Assembly (NCBI GenBank): GCA_049651845.1
Contig: JBASCW010000029.1
Location: forward strand, 1 to 62,206
DNA: 62,206 nt
Direction: 5' to 3'
DNA from: RBG-16-66-20 sp049651845
GTDB taxonomy: Bacteria > Pseudomonadota > Gammaproteobacteria > Burkholderiales > SG8-39
How positions within the stretch are numbered: the stretch's first letter is position 1; each line of letters opens with the position of its first letter. Both the position numbers and the translations under genes were made by a program. A model generated the notes under the pieces. The model was given only the letters and a program-made list of their open reading frames with translations. It did not search any database and was not told where the DNA came from. Positions 45,666-54,329 of this stretch are shown here, one piece after another.

Positions 45666-48535
45666 ACGCGCCAGCATCGCCGCTGCGCTTCGCCGCTGCG
45701 CGCGCTGGCGACCCGGCGCTCGCGGCGCGGCTGCGCCGCGAGCTCGACGGCGAAGTCCATTTCGATGCCGCCTCGCGCGGCCGCTACTCGACCGACGCGT
45801 CGATCTACCAGATCGAGCCGATCGGCATCGTGGTGCCGCGCACGCCGGAGGCGGCGCGCACCGCCATCGCCATCGCCGCGGAACAGGGCGTGTCGATCCT
45901 GCCGCGCGGCGCGGGCAGCTCGCAGTGCGGGCAGGCGGTGGGCGCGGCGCTGGTGATCGACGCGACCAAATACCTCGATCGCCTGGTCGATGTGGACGCG
46001 CACGCGCAGACCGCGCTCGTGCAGCCGGGCATCGTGCTCGACGCGCTCAATGCGCAGCTGCGCCCGCACGGCCTGTGGTTCCCGGTGGACGTGTCGACCA
46101 GCGCGCAGGCGACGCTCGGCGGCATGGCAGGCAACAACTCCTGCGGCTCGCGTTCGATCGCCTACGGCAACATGGTCCACAACGTGCTCGCCATCGACGC
46201 GGTGACCGCCGAAGGCAAACGCTGGCGTTTTGGGCCTTTGAACGAAAAATCTTCAGACAGGCAATACGAGGAACTGAAGGGAAAACTTCGCTCGCTGTAC
46301 GAACGGGAACGCGACGAAATCGAAGCACGCTTCCCGAAAGTCCTGCGCAAGGTCGCGGGCTACAACCTCGACCACCTCGGGCCGCCGCACGCCAACGCCG
46401 CGCACCTGCTGGTCGGCTCCGAGGGCACGCTCGCCTGGTTCGAGCAGCTGCAGCTGAAGCTCTCGCCGCTGCCCGCGGCGCGCGCGCTCGGCGTCGTGCA
46501 TTTCCCGAAGTTCTACACTGCGATGGAACTGACGCAGCACATCGTCAAGCTCGGGCCCTCGGCGGTGGAGCTCGTGGACCGCAGCATGATCGGGCTTGCG
46601 CGCGACATCGCGGCGTTCCGCAAGACGGTGGACGCGTTCATCAAGGGCGAGCCGGATGCGATCCTGCTGATCGAGTTTTCAGGCGACGATCTTGCGCTGC
46701 AGAAGTCGAAACTCAAGCAGCTGGTCCAGCTGATGGCGGACCTGGGCCTGCCCGGCAGCGTGGTCGAAGTCACCGACGCGCAGGCGCAGAAGGCGATCTG
46801 GGAGGTGCGCAAGGCGGGCCTCAACATCATGATGTCGATGAAGGGCGACGGCAAGCCGGTGTCCTTCATCGAGGACTGCGCGGTGCCGCTCGAGCACCTC
46901 GCCGAGTATACCGACCGGCTCACGCGCGTGTTCGAGAAGCACGGCACGCGCGGCACCTGGTACGCGCACGCCTCGGTCGGCACGCTGCACGTGCGCCCGG
47001 TGCTCGACATGCGGCGCGACGGCGCCGAGAAGATGCGCGCCATCGCCGAGGAAGCCTGCGCGATGGTGAAACAGTACAAGGGTGCCTACTCGGGCGAGCA
47101 CGGCGACGGCCTGGTGCGCTCGGAGTGGATCGCGCCGTTCTTCGGGCCGCGCCTCACGGCCGCGCTCGGCGAGATCAAGTCCTGGCTCGACCCGCGCGGC
47201 CTCATGAACCCGGGCAAGATCGTTGCGCCGACGAAGATGGACGACAAGGCCCTGTTCCGCTTCAAGCCCGGCTACGCGACGCGGCCGCCCGCGCCCGCGG
47301 CGCTCGACTGGTCGGAGTGGGGCGGCTTCGACAAGGCCGTCGAGATGTGCAACAACAACGGCCACTGCCGCAAGTTCGACGCGGGCACCATGTGCCCGTC
47401 GTTCCGCGCGACGCGCGACGAGGCGCACCTCACGCGCGGCCGCGCCAACACGCTGCGCCTGGCCTTGTCAGGGCAGCTCGGCGGCGATCCGGACGAGCAG
47501 GTGAAGGCAGCGCTCGACCTGTGCGTGTCCTGCAAGGGCTGTAAGCGCGAATGCCCGACCGGCGTCGACATGGCGCGCATGAAGATCGAATTCACGGCGC
47601 ACTACCGGCGCCGCCATGCGCTCACGCTGCGCGAGCGCGCCATCGCCTGGCTGCCGCGTTACGCGCCGCTCGCAGCGGCGGCGGCGCCGCTCGCCAACCT
47701 GGCTACGCGCAGCCTTGCGCGCTTCGTGGGGTTCACCGACCGGCGCGCGCTGCCCGAGTGGCAGCGCAACCGCTTCATCGACCGGCCCTGGCCGAAGAGC
47801 GGCGAGCGCGAGGTGGTGCTGCTCGTCGATTCCTTCAACCGCTACTTCGAGCCGGACAATGCGCGCGCGGCGATCCGCGTGCTGCAGGCGGCAGGCTACC
47901 GCGTGCACGCCGCGCATCCGCGCGGTGGCGGCCGGCCGCTGTGCTGCGGGCGCACGTTCCTCACCGCAGGCCTCATCGACGAGGCCAGGTACGAAGCGCG
48001 GCGCCTGCGGGATGCGCTCGCGCCGTGGGTCGCGTACGGCATCCCGATCATCGGCCTGGAGCCTTCCTGTCACACCATGTTGCGCGACGAGTACAGCGTG
48101 CTGCTGCCCGATACCGGGACGCTCGCGAGCCACGCGGTGCTGTTCGAGGAATTCCTCGCTGCCGAGGCCGAGGCCGGGCGGCTCGAACTGAAGCTGAAGC
48201 CCGTCGGCAAGCAGGCGCTGTTGCACGGCCATTGCCACCAGAAAGCCTTCGGCGTGATGAGTGCGGTGGAGAAAACCCTCGGGCTCGTGCCGGACCTCCA
48301 GGTTCGCACGGTCGAGTCCAGCTGCTGCGGCATGGCGGGCAGCTTCGGCTACGAAGCCGAGCACTACGACGTGTCGATGAAGATGGCCGAAGCGAGCCTG
48401 TTGCCCGCGGTGCGTGCCGCGGCACCCGAGACGCTGCTGGTCGCCGACGGCACCAGCTGCCGGCATCAGATCGAGCACGGCGCGCAACGCCAAGCGCTGC
48501 ATGTGGCGCGCGTGCTGGAGCAGGCGCTTGCTTAG
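45662..48535 (+). CDS. FAD-linked oxidase / Fe-S protein fusion (YdiJ-type D-2-hydroxyacid dehydrogenase)
   Basis: This 957-aa fusion has an N-terminal FAD-binding domain (VVPRTPEAARTAIAIA, RGAGSSQCGQAVG, GGMAGNNSCGSRSI) and a FAD-oxidase C domain (GEHGDGLVRSEW, LDPRGLMNPGKIV). Two Fe-S motifs follow, with cysteines 563/569/578 and 621/624/627/631 (CVSCKGCKRECP), and a CCG-type domain with HGHCHQKAF and SSCCGMAGSFGYE. The layout matches YdiJ or GlcD-GlpC fusions, which oxidise D-2-hydroxyacids such as D-2-hydroxyglutarate or D-lactate. It starts at GTG overlapping gntR, implying co-expression. Exact substrate is inferred. Confidence 0.9.
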   Translation: MNAPASPLRFAAARAGDPALAARLRRELDGEVHFDAASRGRYSTDASIYQIEPIGIVVPRTPEAARTAIAIAAEQGVSILPRGAGSSQCGQAVGAALVIDATKYLDRLVDVDAHAQTALVQPGIVLDALNAQLRPHGLWFPVDVSTSAQATLGGMAGNNSCGSRSIAYGNMVHNVLAIDAVTAEGKRWRFGPLNEKSSDRQYEELKGKLRSLYERERDEIEARFPKVLRKVAGYNLDHLGPPHANAAHLLVGSEGTLAWFEQLQLKLSPLPAARALGVVHFPKFYTAMELTQHIVKLGPSAVELVDRSMIGLARDIAAFRKTVDAFIKGEPDAILLIEFSGDDLALQKSKLKQLVQLMADLGLPGSVVEVTDAQAQKAIWEVRKAGLNIMMSMKGDGKPVSFIEDCAVPLEHLAEYTDRLTRVFEKHGTRGTWYAHASVGTLHVRPVLDMRRDGAEKMRAIAEEACAMVKQYKGAYSGEHGDGLVRSEWIAPFFGPRLTAALGEIKSWLDPRGLMNPGKIVAPTKMDDKALFRFKPGYATRPPAPAALDWSEWGGFDKAVEMCNNNGHCRKFDAGTMCPSFRATRDEAHLTRGRANTLRLALSGQLGGDPDEQVKAALDLCVSCKGCKRECPTGVDMARMKIEFTAHYRRRHALTLRERAIAWLPRYAPLAAAAAPLANLATRSLARFVGFTDRRALPEWQRNRFIDRPWPKSGEREVVLLVDSFNRYFEPDNARAAIRVLQAAGYRVHAAHPRGGGRPLCCGRTFLTAGLIDEARYEARRLRDALAPWVAYGIPIIGLEPSCHTMLRDEYSVLLPDTGTLASHAVLFEEFLAAEAEAGRLELKLKPVGKQALLHGHCHQKAFGVMSAVEKTLGLVPDLQVRTVESSCCGMAGSFGYEAEHYDVSMKMAEASLLPAVRAAAPETLLVADGTSCRHQIEHGAQRQALHVARVLEQALA

Positions 48536-49470
48536 CGTCCCGCGAGCGCCGACATCACGATCGAGACAGTGAGCACCGACAGCCCCGTGGAAAGGACGGC
48601 GCTGCACGACGTTTCCACCTCCAGCAACCTGTAGCGCTGCGCCAGCACGAAGGCGGTGGCACCGAGCGGCAGGCTCGCGCCGACCACGGCGACCTTGGCC
48701 CAGAGCGGATCGACGGCGAGGAGGCCGTAGAAGATCGCGGCGGCAATGAGCGGATGCAGCGCGAGCTTGAGCGCGACGCCCGGCCAGGCGGCCGCCATGC
48801 CTTCGCGCATCGACTGGCGCGAGACGAACAGGCCGAGCGCGAACAAGGCGCCGGGCCCGGCGGCGGCGGCGAGCAGGTCGGTGAAGCGCATCACAGGGGC
48901 AGGCAGCGTGACGTTCACGGCCACCAGCAGGATCGCCAGCGCGATCGGCCAGATCAGCGGGCTGCGCGCGGTGCCGAGCAGCGCGAGCGCGATTCCCTTG
49001 CCGTGCTCGGCCTGCCTGCGGTCGAACAGCTCGATCAGCGTGAGGCCGGTGGCGAACAGCATCACGTTGGTGGCCACCGTGGCCATCGTCGCGGGCAGCG
49101 CCGCTTCGGCGCCGTAGGCGACCGTCACGAGCGGGATGCCGAGGTAGCCGGTGTTGCTGAAGGAGGCGTTTAGCGCGCGCTGGCTGTGCTCCTGCGGCGT
49201 GCCGCCCTGCAGCCAGGCCGACAGCGCGAAACCCGCCGCGGCGCAGCCGAGCGTCGCGACCACCACGCCGCCGAGGAAGGCGAGGTCGAAGATCTGCTCC
49301 AGCGACCCGCGCACGACCGCCGCGAACAGCATCGCCGGCAGCGCGAAGTAGTAGACGAACTGGTTGAGCGCGTCGCTCGACTCCACGCCGACCAGACGCG
49401 TGCGGCCGGCGATCCAGCCGCACAGCACCAGGCCGAAGACCGGGATTACCGCCGAGACGATCGCATCCAG
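48532..49470 (-). CDS. AEC family auxin-efflux-carrier-type permease
   Basis: This 312-aa membrane protein has about ten helices: IPVFGLVLCGWIAGR, then ALNQFVYYFALPAMLFAAV, NASFSNTGYLGIPLV and a C-terminal half ending SALAGR. AEC members often export or import organic acids such as malonate or malate. No ATG, GTG or TTG precedes the first helix in a suitable place; CTG at 49468-49470 (LDAIVSAVIPV) fits family N-termini, with GGGA eight bases upstream. It overlaps the lgt 3' end by 25 bases. The stop overlaps the dehydrogenase stop in TTAG. Confidence 0.85.
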   Translation of the reverse strand: MDAIVSAVIPVFGLVLCGWIAGRTRLVGVESSDALNQFVYYFALPAMLFAAVVRGSLEQIFDLAFLGGVVVATLGCAAAGFALSAWLQGGTPQEHSQRALNASFSNTGYLGIPLVTVAYGAEAALPATMATVATNVMLFATGLTLIELFDRRQAEHGKGIALALLGTARSPLIWPIALAILLVAVNVTLPAPVMRFTDLLAAAAGPGALFALGLFVSRQSMREGMAAAWPGVALKLALHPLIAAAIFYGLLAVDPLWAKVAVVGASLPLGATAFVLAQRYRLLEVETSCSAVLSTGLSVLTVSIVMSALAGR

Positions 49471-50231
49471 AGGAAGATTCCCGCGACGACCATCGGCAGG
49501 CTGAGCCACTGGCCCATCGTCATGCCGAAGGCGAGGTAGCCGAGGAAGGCGTCGGGCTCGCGCGCGAACTCGCCGATGAAGCGCGCCGCGCCGTAGCCGG
49601 CGAGGAACAGCGCCGAGACCTGCATGCGCGGCCGCGGCCGCGCGGAGAACCACCACAGCAGCGCAAACAGGGCAAAGCCCTCGAGCGCCATCTGGTAGAG
49701 CTGCGAGGGATGGCGCGGCGCATCGCCCGCGCCGCGGAACACCATGCCCCAGGGCAGGTCGGTGACGCGGCCCCAGAGCTCGCCGTTGATGAAGTTGCCG
49801 ATGCGCCCGGCCGCGAGGCCGATCGGCACCAGTGGAGCTACGAAATCCATGAGGTCCCACCAGTTCACGCGCTGGCGCCAGGCGACGAAAGCCATGGCGG
49901 CGAGCACGCCGAGGAAGCCGCCGTGGAACGACATGCCGCCCTGCCAGATGGCGAAGATCTCGAGCGGGTGCGCGAGGTAGTAGCCCGGCTTGTAGAACAG
50001 CACGTAGCCCAGCCGCCCGCCGAGAATCACGCCGACGATGCCGCCGAACAGCAGGTCGTCGAGCTGGGCGCGCGTGACCGGCGCAGGATCCCGTGCATCG
50101 GCGGTGTCGATGCGCCGCGCGCCGAGCCACCAGAACGAGCCGAAAGCGAGCAGGTACATCAGGCCGTACCAGCGCACGGCGAGCGGGCCGACCGAAAACA
50201 GCACCGGATCGAAGTTTGGATGCGTGAGCAC
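49446..50231 (-). CDS. lgt: prolipoprotein diacylglyceryl transferase
   Basis: Lgt adds diacylglycerol to the lipobox cysteine of prolipoproteins in the inner membrane. The 261-aa product has about seven helices and the signature GRIGNFINGELWGR. RWYGLMYLLAF, HGGFLGVL and HPSQLYQMALEG are also typical. It starts at GTG (MLTHPNFDPVLFSVG) without an obvious ribosome-binding site, about 12 bases after a -10-like TAAAAT, so the leader is very short. Divergent from ilvD. Confidence 0.97.
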   Translation of the reverse strand: MLTHPNFDPVLFSVGPLAVRWYGLMYLLAFGSFWWLGARRIDTADARDPAPVTRAQLDDLLFGGIVGVILGGRLGYVLFYKPGYYLAHPLEIFAIWQGGMSFHGGFLGVLAAMAFVAWRQRVNWWDLMDFVAPLVPIGLAAGRIGNFINGELWGRVTDLPWGMVFRGAGDAPRHPSQLYQMALEGFALFALLWWFSARPRPRMQVSALFLAGYGAARFIGEFAREPDAFLGYLAFGMTMGQWLSLPMVVAGIFLWMRSSRR

Positions 50232-50268
50232 GTTAGAATTTCGATTTTAGCGTTCGTGGGGAAAGCGC

Positions 50269-51951
50269 ATGGCAGACAACCGCCGCAGCCGTCAGATCAC
50301 GCAGGGCCCGGCCCGCTCGCCGAACCGCGCGATGCTGCGCGCCGTAGGCTTCAAGGACGGGGACTTCGACAAGCCGATCGTCGGCGTGGCGAACGGCCAC
50401 TCGACCATGAATCCGTGCAACGCCGGCATCCAGCCGCTGGTCGACAGCGCGATGGCGGCGCTCGAGGCGGCGGGCGCCAAGCCGCAGGTGTTCGGCGTGC
50501 CGACCGTCACCGACGGCATCGGCATGGGCACCGAGGCGATGAAGTACTCGCTGGTGTCGCGCGAAGTCATCGCCGACGCGATCGAGACTTCGGTCAACGG
50601 GCAGGCGATGGACGGAGCACTGGTGGTGGGCGGTTGCGACAAGAACATGCCCGGCGGCATGATGGCGCTCGCGCGCATGAACGTGCCGGGCATCTACGTC
50701 TATGCCGGCACCATCAAGCCGGGCAAGTGGAAGGGCGTGGACCTCACCATCGTGTCGGCCTTCGAGGCGGTGGGCGCCTACAGCGCCGGCAAGATGAGCG
50801 AGGAGGACTTCATCGGCATCGAGAAGAACGCCTGCCCGTCGGTGGGCGCCTGCGGCGGCATGTACACCGCGAACACCATGTCCTCCTCGTTCGAGGCGCT
50901 CGGCATGAGCCTGCTCGGCTCCTCGCAGATGGCCTCGCCCGACCGCGAGAAGGCGGACTCGGCGGCCGAATCCGCGCGGGTGCTGGTCGAAGCGATCCGG
51001 AAGAATCTCAAGCCGCGCGACATCATCGCCAGGAAGTCGATCGAGAACGCCATAGCGCTGGTGATGGCCACCGGCGGCTCGACCAATGCGGTGCTGCACT
51101 ACCTGGCGATCGCCTCGGCCGCGGGCGTGAAATGGACCATCGACGACTTCGAGCGCGTGCGCCGCAAGGTTCGCGTGCTGTGCGATCTCAAGCCCTCGGG
51201 GAAGTACGTCGCCGTGGATTTCCACCGCGCCGGCGGCGTGCCGCAGGTGCTGAAGATCCTGCTCGCCAACGGCGCCCTGCATGGCGAGTGCATGACCATC
51301 CACGGCAAGACCATGGCCGAGATGCTGAAGGACATTCCCGCCGAGCCGCGCCGCGACCAGGACGTGATCCGCCCCTGGTCCAAGCCCGTCTACAAGCAGG
51401 GGCACCTCGCGATCCTGCGGGGCAACCTCGCGCCCGAAGGCTGCGTGGCGAAGATCACCGGCCTGAAGAATCCCGTGATCACGGGCCCGGCGCGTGTGTT
51501 CGACTCTGAGAATGCCTGCATGAAGGCGATCATGGCCAGGCGGATCAAGCCCGGCGACGTGATCGTGATCCGCTACGAGGGACCGAAAGGCGGCCCGGGA
51601 ATGCAGGAAATGCTAGCGCCTACTTCTGCTTTGATCGGCCAGGGTCTTGGAGAATCGGTCGGACTTCTGACGGATGGCCGGTTCTCGGGTGGAACCTGGG
51701 GCATGGTGGTCGGACACGTCGCGCCCGAAGCCTACGTGGGCGGCCTCATCGCGCTGGTGAAGAACGGCGACTCGATCACCATTGACGCGAAGAAGCAGCT
51801 GATCCAGCTCAACGTGCCGGCCAAGGAGCTCGCTGCGCGGCGCAAGAAATGGAGGGCGCCGAAGCCGCGTTACACGCGCGGCCTGATGGCGAAGTACATG
51901 CGCCTCGTGAGCGCGGCATCGAAGGGCGCGATCACCGATTCAGAAACCTGA
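50269..51951 (+). CDS. ilvD: dihydroxy-acid dehydratase
   Basis: IlvD dehydrates 2,3-dihydroxy-isovalerate and -methylvalerate to the keto acids of valine and isoleucine synthesis, using an Fe-S cluster. The 560-aa product has the cluster cysteines in GGCDKNMPGG and CPSVGACGGMYTANTMS, plus LTDGRFSGGTWG near the C-terminus. GGGGAAAG precedes the ATG, and a -10-like TAGAAT lies at 50234-50239. The 3' end overlaps the DUF924 gene by 12 bases. Confidence 0.97.
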   Translation: MADNRRSRQITQGPARSPNRAMLRAVGFKDGDFDKPIVGVANGHSTMNPCNAGIQPLVDSAMAALEAAGAKPQVFGVPTVTDGIGMGTEAMKYSLVSREVIADAIETSVNGQAMDGALVVGGCDKNMPGGMMALARMNVPGIYVYAGTIKPGKWKGVDLTIVSAFEAVGAYSAGKMSEEDFIGIEKNACPSVGACGGMYTANTMSSSFEALGMSLLGSSQMASPDREKADSAAESARVLVEAIRKNLKPRDIIARKSIENAIALVMATGGSTNAVLHYLAIASAAGVKWTIDDFERVRRKVRVLCDLKPSGKYVAVDFHRAGGVPQVLKILLANGALHGECMTIHGKTMAEMLKDIPAEPRRDQDVIRPWSKPVYKQGHLAILRGNLAPEGCVAKITGLKNPVITGPARVFDSENACMKAIMARRIKPGDVIVIRYEGPKGGPGMQEMLAPTSALIGQGLGESVGLLTDGRFSGGTWGMVVGHVAPEAYVGGLIALVKNGDSITIDAKKQLIQLNVPAKELAARRKKWRAPKPRYTRGLMAKYMRLVSAASKGAITDSET

Positions 51952-52467
51952 GCCGGGCTGCCTGAGGAATTCGAGTTCCTCGGGCGTGGAGGCGCGCCCG
52001 AGGGCGGCGTTGCGGTGGGGAAAGCGCCCGAAGCGGCGCACCACCTCGTAGTGCTTGCGCGCCCACTCGTAGTTTTCACTGCCTTCGAAGAGCTGCAGGG
52101 CGCGTTCCTGGTCCTCGAGCGACTCGCTGTGCTCGAACGGCAGGTAGGCGAACGTGCGCTCATCGGGCGTGAACGCCTTGTCCCAGCCGCGCGCCACGAT
52201 CGTGCGCGCCGCCTCGAGCGCGAGCCGGTCGGCGGCGAAGGCGCGCGCGGTACCGCGGAACATGTTGCGCGGAAACTGGTCGAGCACGATGACCAGGGCT
52301 AGGCAGCTCCTGGGCTCCTCGTGCCAGCTCGAGAGCCCCCCAGCCGAGGCCTGCTCGTAGAGCGGCAGGAACCGCGAGCGGATCTCCGCGTCGAACTGCG
52401 TGTCCTTCGCGAACCAGGCCTTGCGCTCGCGCCCGAACCAGAATTCGAGAACCTCGGCGGGCTGCAT
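51940..52467 (-). CDS. DUF924 family protein
   Basis: This 175-aa soluble protein of unknown function has the family features: VLEFWFGRERKAWF, ALVIVLDQFPRNMFRGTARA, TFAYLPFEHSE and HYEVVRRFGRFPHRNAALGR. The TPR-like helical family is common in Proteobacteria without an assigned reaction. It is convergent with ilvD, overlapping it by 12 bases. Confidence 0.9.
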   Translation of the reverse strand: MQPAEVLEFWFGRERKAWFAKDTQFDAEIRSRFLPLYEQASAGGLSSWHEEPRSCLALVIVLDQFPRNMFRGTARAFAADRLALEAARTIVARGWDKAFTPDERTFAYLPFEHSESLEDQERALQLFEGSENYEWARKHYEVVRRFGRFPHRNAALGRASTPEELEFLRQPGSGF

Positions 52468-52559
52468 GGCGGAATCATGCCTGTCAACGGATCGCCTTGC
52501 CCGCGCGTTCTAGGCCGGACTGCGGTAGCATCCGCATACCCTTAACTGACGGGAACTCC

Positions 52560-52871
52560 ATGAAATCACTGATCCTTCCGGCCGCCGCCCTCGCCCTGGG
52601 CGCCGCGCTTTCGGCGCAGGCCAGCGATGACCTCGCGAAGAAGCACCTGTGCTCGACCTGCCACGTGGTCAAGGGCGCCAAGACCATCGGACCGACCTAT
52701 GCCGACGTGGCGAAGAAGTACGCCGGCCAGAAGGACGCCGAGGCCAAGCTCGCCGAAAAGGTCAAGAAGGGCGGGCAGGGCGTCTGGGGCCAGGTGCCGA
52801 TGCCGCCGAACGCGGCGGTGCCGGATGCCGACATCAAGGTACTCGTGAAATGGGTGCTATCGACCAAGTAG
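52560..52871 (+). CDS. periplasmic c-type cytochrome (c551/c552 type)
   Basis: This is a 103-aa small electron carrier. A signal peptide covers about 1-21 (cleaved after AlaGlnAla). The haem motif is CSTCH (31-35) and the likely sixth ligand M81 is in QVPMPPNAAV. IGPTYADVAKKYAGQ is typical of class I c551/c552. It probably shuttles electrons to a terminal oxidase or peroxidase. A rho-independent terminator follows at 52897. Confidence 0.93.
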   Translation: MKSLILPAAALALGAALSAQASDDLAKKHLCSTCHVVKGAKTIGPTYADVAKKYAGQKDAEAKLAEKVKKGGQGVWGQVPMPPNAAVPDADIKVLVKWVLSTK

Positions 52872-52896
52872 ATTTGCTGCATCGCAAACGGCAATG

Positions 52897-52923
52897 AAGG
52901 GCCGGGCAACCGGCTCTTTTTTT
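52897..52923 (+). terminator. rho-independent terminator after cytochrome c
   Basis: AGGGCCGG (52897-52904), GCAA loop, CCGGCTCT (52909-52916), one G-T pair, then a run of T to 52923. Confidence 0.8.
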
Positions 52924-52972
52924 GCGTTCAGGTTTGGGTATGATTGGCGGGCCGTTTTCCCCCGGAGAACCC

Positions 52973-54262
52973 ATGAACAAGTCGATATACGCATTCACCG
53001 CGCTTGCCGTTGCCGTCGGACTGATCGGCTGCGGCGAGGAAAAGAAACCCGCCCCGAAACCGGAAGCCAAGACCGAGGCGCCGCCGCCGCCGCCGTCGAT
53101 CGAGATCAAGATCGGCCACGTCGGACCGCTTACCGGCGGCATCGCCCACCTGGGCAAGGACAACGAGAACGGCGCGCACCTGGCGATCGACGAGGCGAAC
53201 GCAGCGAAAATCAAGATCGACGGCAAAGACGCGAAGTTCGTCCTCGTCGCCGAGGACGACCAGGCCGATCCGAAAGTCGGCACCACCGTAGCGCAGAAGC
53301 TGGTCGACGCCAAAGTGGCCGGCGTGGTCGGCCACCTGAACTCGGGCACCACCATCCCGGCTTCGGCCATCTACAACGGCGCGGGCATCCCGGTGATTAC
53401 CGGCTCGGCCACCAATCCGAAGCTCACCGAGCAGGGCTTCAAGGTCACGTTCCGCACCGTCGGCCGCGACGACCAGCAGGGCCCGGCGATCGCGAGCTAC
53501 CTCGCGGCCAACAAAAAACCCAAGCTCGTGGCGGTGATCGACGACGCCACCGCCTATGGCGAAGGCATCGCCAACGAGGTCGAGAAGACGCTCAAGGCGG
53601 CGAACATCAAGGTGCTGCCGCGCGAGAAGGGCACCGACAAGACCACCGACTGGAAGGCGGTGCTCACCAAGGTCAAGGGTAAGAACGCCGACGCGGTCTT
53701 CTACGGTGGCATGGACGCGACCGGCGGCCCGCTGCTCAAGCAGGGACGCGAGCTCGGCATGAAGGCGGTGTTCTCCTTCGGCGACGGCGCCTGCACCGAC
53801 GACATGACCAAGCTCGCGGGCGCGGCTGCCGACGGGCTGTTGTGCTCGCAGGCCGGCCTGCCGCCGCAGGCGGCCGACAAAAAGTTCCTCGAGGCCTACA
53901 AGAAGAAGTTCAACGTCGACCCGATCCTCTACGCGCCCTTCACCTACGACGGCGCGAACCTGCTGATCGAGGCGATGAAGAAGGCGAATTCCGCCGATCC
54001 GGCGAAGTACCTGCCGGAACTGGCGAAGAGCAACTTCAAGGGCGCCACGGGCCAGATCGCCTTCGACGACAAGGGCGACCGCAAGGACGCCGAGATGACG
54101 ATCTTCACCATGAAGGACGGCAAGCTCGCGCCGATCGCCATCATCAAGGGCGGCCAGACGACCTCGTACGAGGACTTCCTCAAGGCCTCGGCGCCGGCGC
54201 CGGCCGCTGCGCCCGCTGCGGCGCCTGCTGCCGAAGCCAAGAAGGAAGAAGCGAAGAAGTAG
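52973..54262 (+). CDS. livK: branched-chain amino-acid type ABC transporter substrate-binding lipoprotein
   Basis: LivK-type periplasmic receptor, 429 aa. The lipobox LIGC puts the lipidated Cys at residue 20, so it is membrane-anchored and needs Lgt (encoded at 49446). A Pro-rich linker precedes the type I binding fold (IKIGHVGPLTGGIAHLGKDN, VAEDDQADPK, PVITGSATNPKL, LYAPFTYDGANLL). The C-terminus ends in a low-complexity Ala/Pro then Lys/Glu tail of about 24 residues. The chosen ATG fits the signal peptide. A possible -10 TATGAT lies at 52939-52944. Actual ligand unproven. Confidence 0.93.
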   Translation: MNKSIYAFTALAVAVGLIGCGEEKKPAPKPEAKTEAPPPPPSIEIKIGHVGPLTGGIAHLGKDNENGAHLAIDEANAAKIKIDGKDAKFVLVAEDDQADPKVGTTVAQKLVDAKVAGVVGHLNSGTTIPASAIYNGAGIPVITGSATNPKLTEQGFKVTFRTVGRDDQQGPAIASYLAANKKPKLVAVIDDATAYGEGIANEVEKTLKAANIKVLPREKGTDKTTDWKAVLTKVKGKNADAVFYGGMDATGGPLLKQGRELGMKAVFSFGDGACTDDMTKLAGAAADGLLCSQAGLPPQAADKKFLEAYKKKFNVDPILYAPFTYDGANLLIEAMKKANSADPAKYLPELAKSNFKGATGQIAFDDKGDRKDAEMTIFTMKDGKLAPIAIIKGGQTTSYEDFLKASAPAPAAAPAAAPAAEAKKEEAKK

Positions 54263-54285
54263 CCCGCCTCTGGGCGCGCAAAACG

Positions 54286-54312
54286 ACGGCACCTTCGGGT
54301 GCCGTTTTTTTT
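54286..54312 (+). terminator. rho-independent terminator between livK and livH
   Basis: ACGGCACC (54286-54293), TTCG tetraloop, GGTGCCGT (54298-54305), then eight T from 54305. A textbook hairpin inside the importer gene set. Confidence 0.9.
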
Positions 54313-54329
54313 GCTAGTCTCGATCCGCC

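Noticed and set aside
52873..52885. TTGCTGCATCGCA also present inside the palindrome at 19082-19094
   Set aside because: A 13-base match between two places in 62 kb of biased sequence is not surprising, and the second copy lacks the long inverted repeat.
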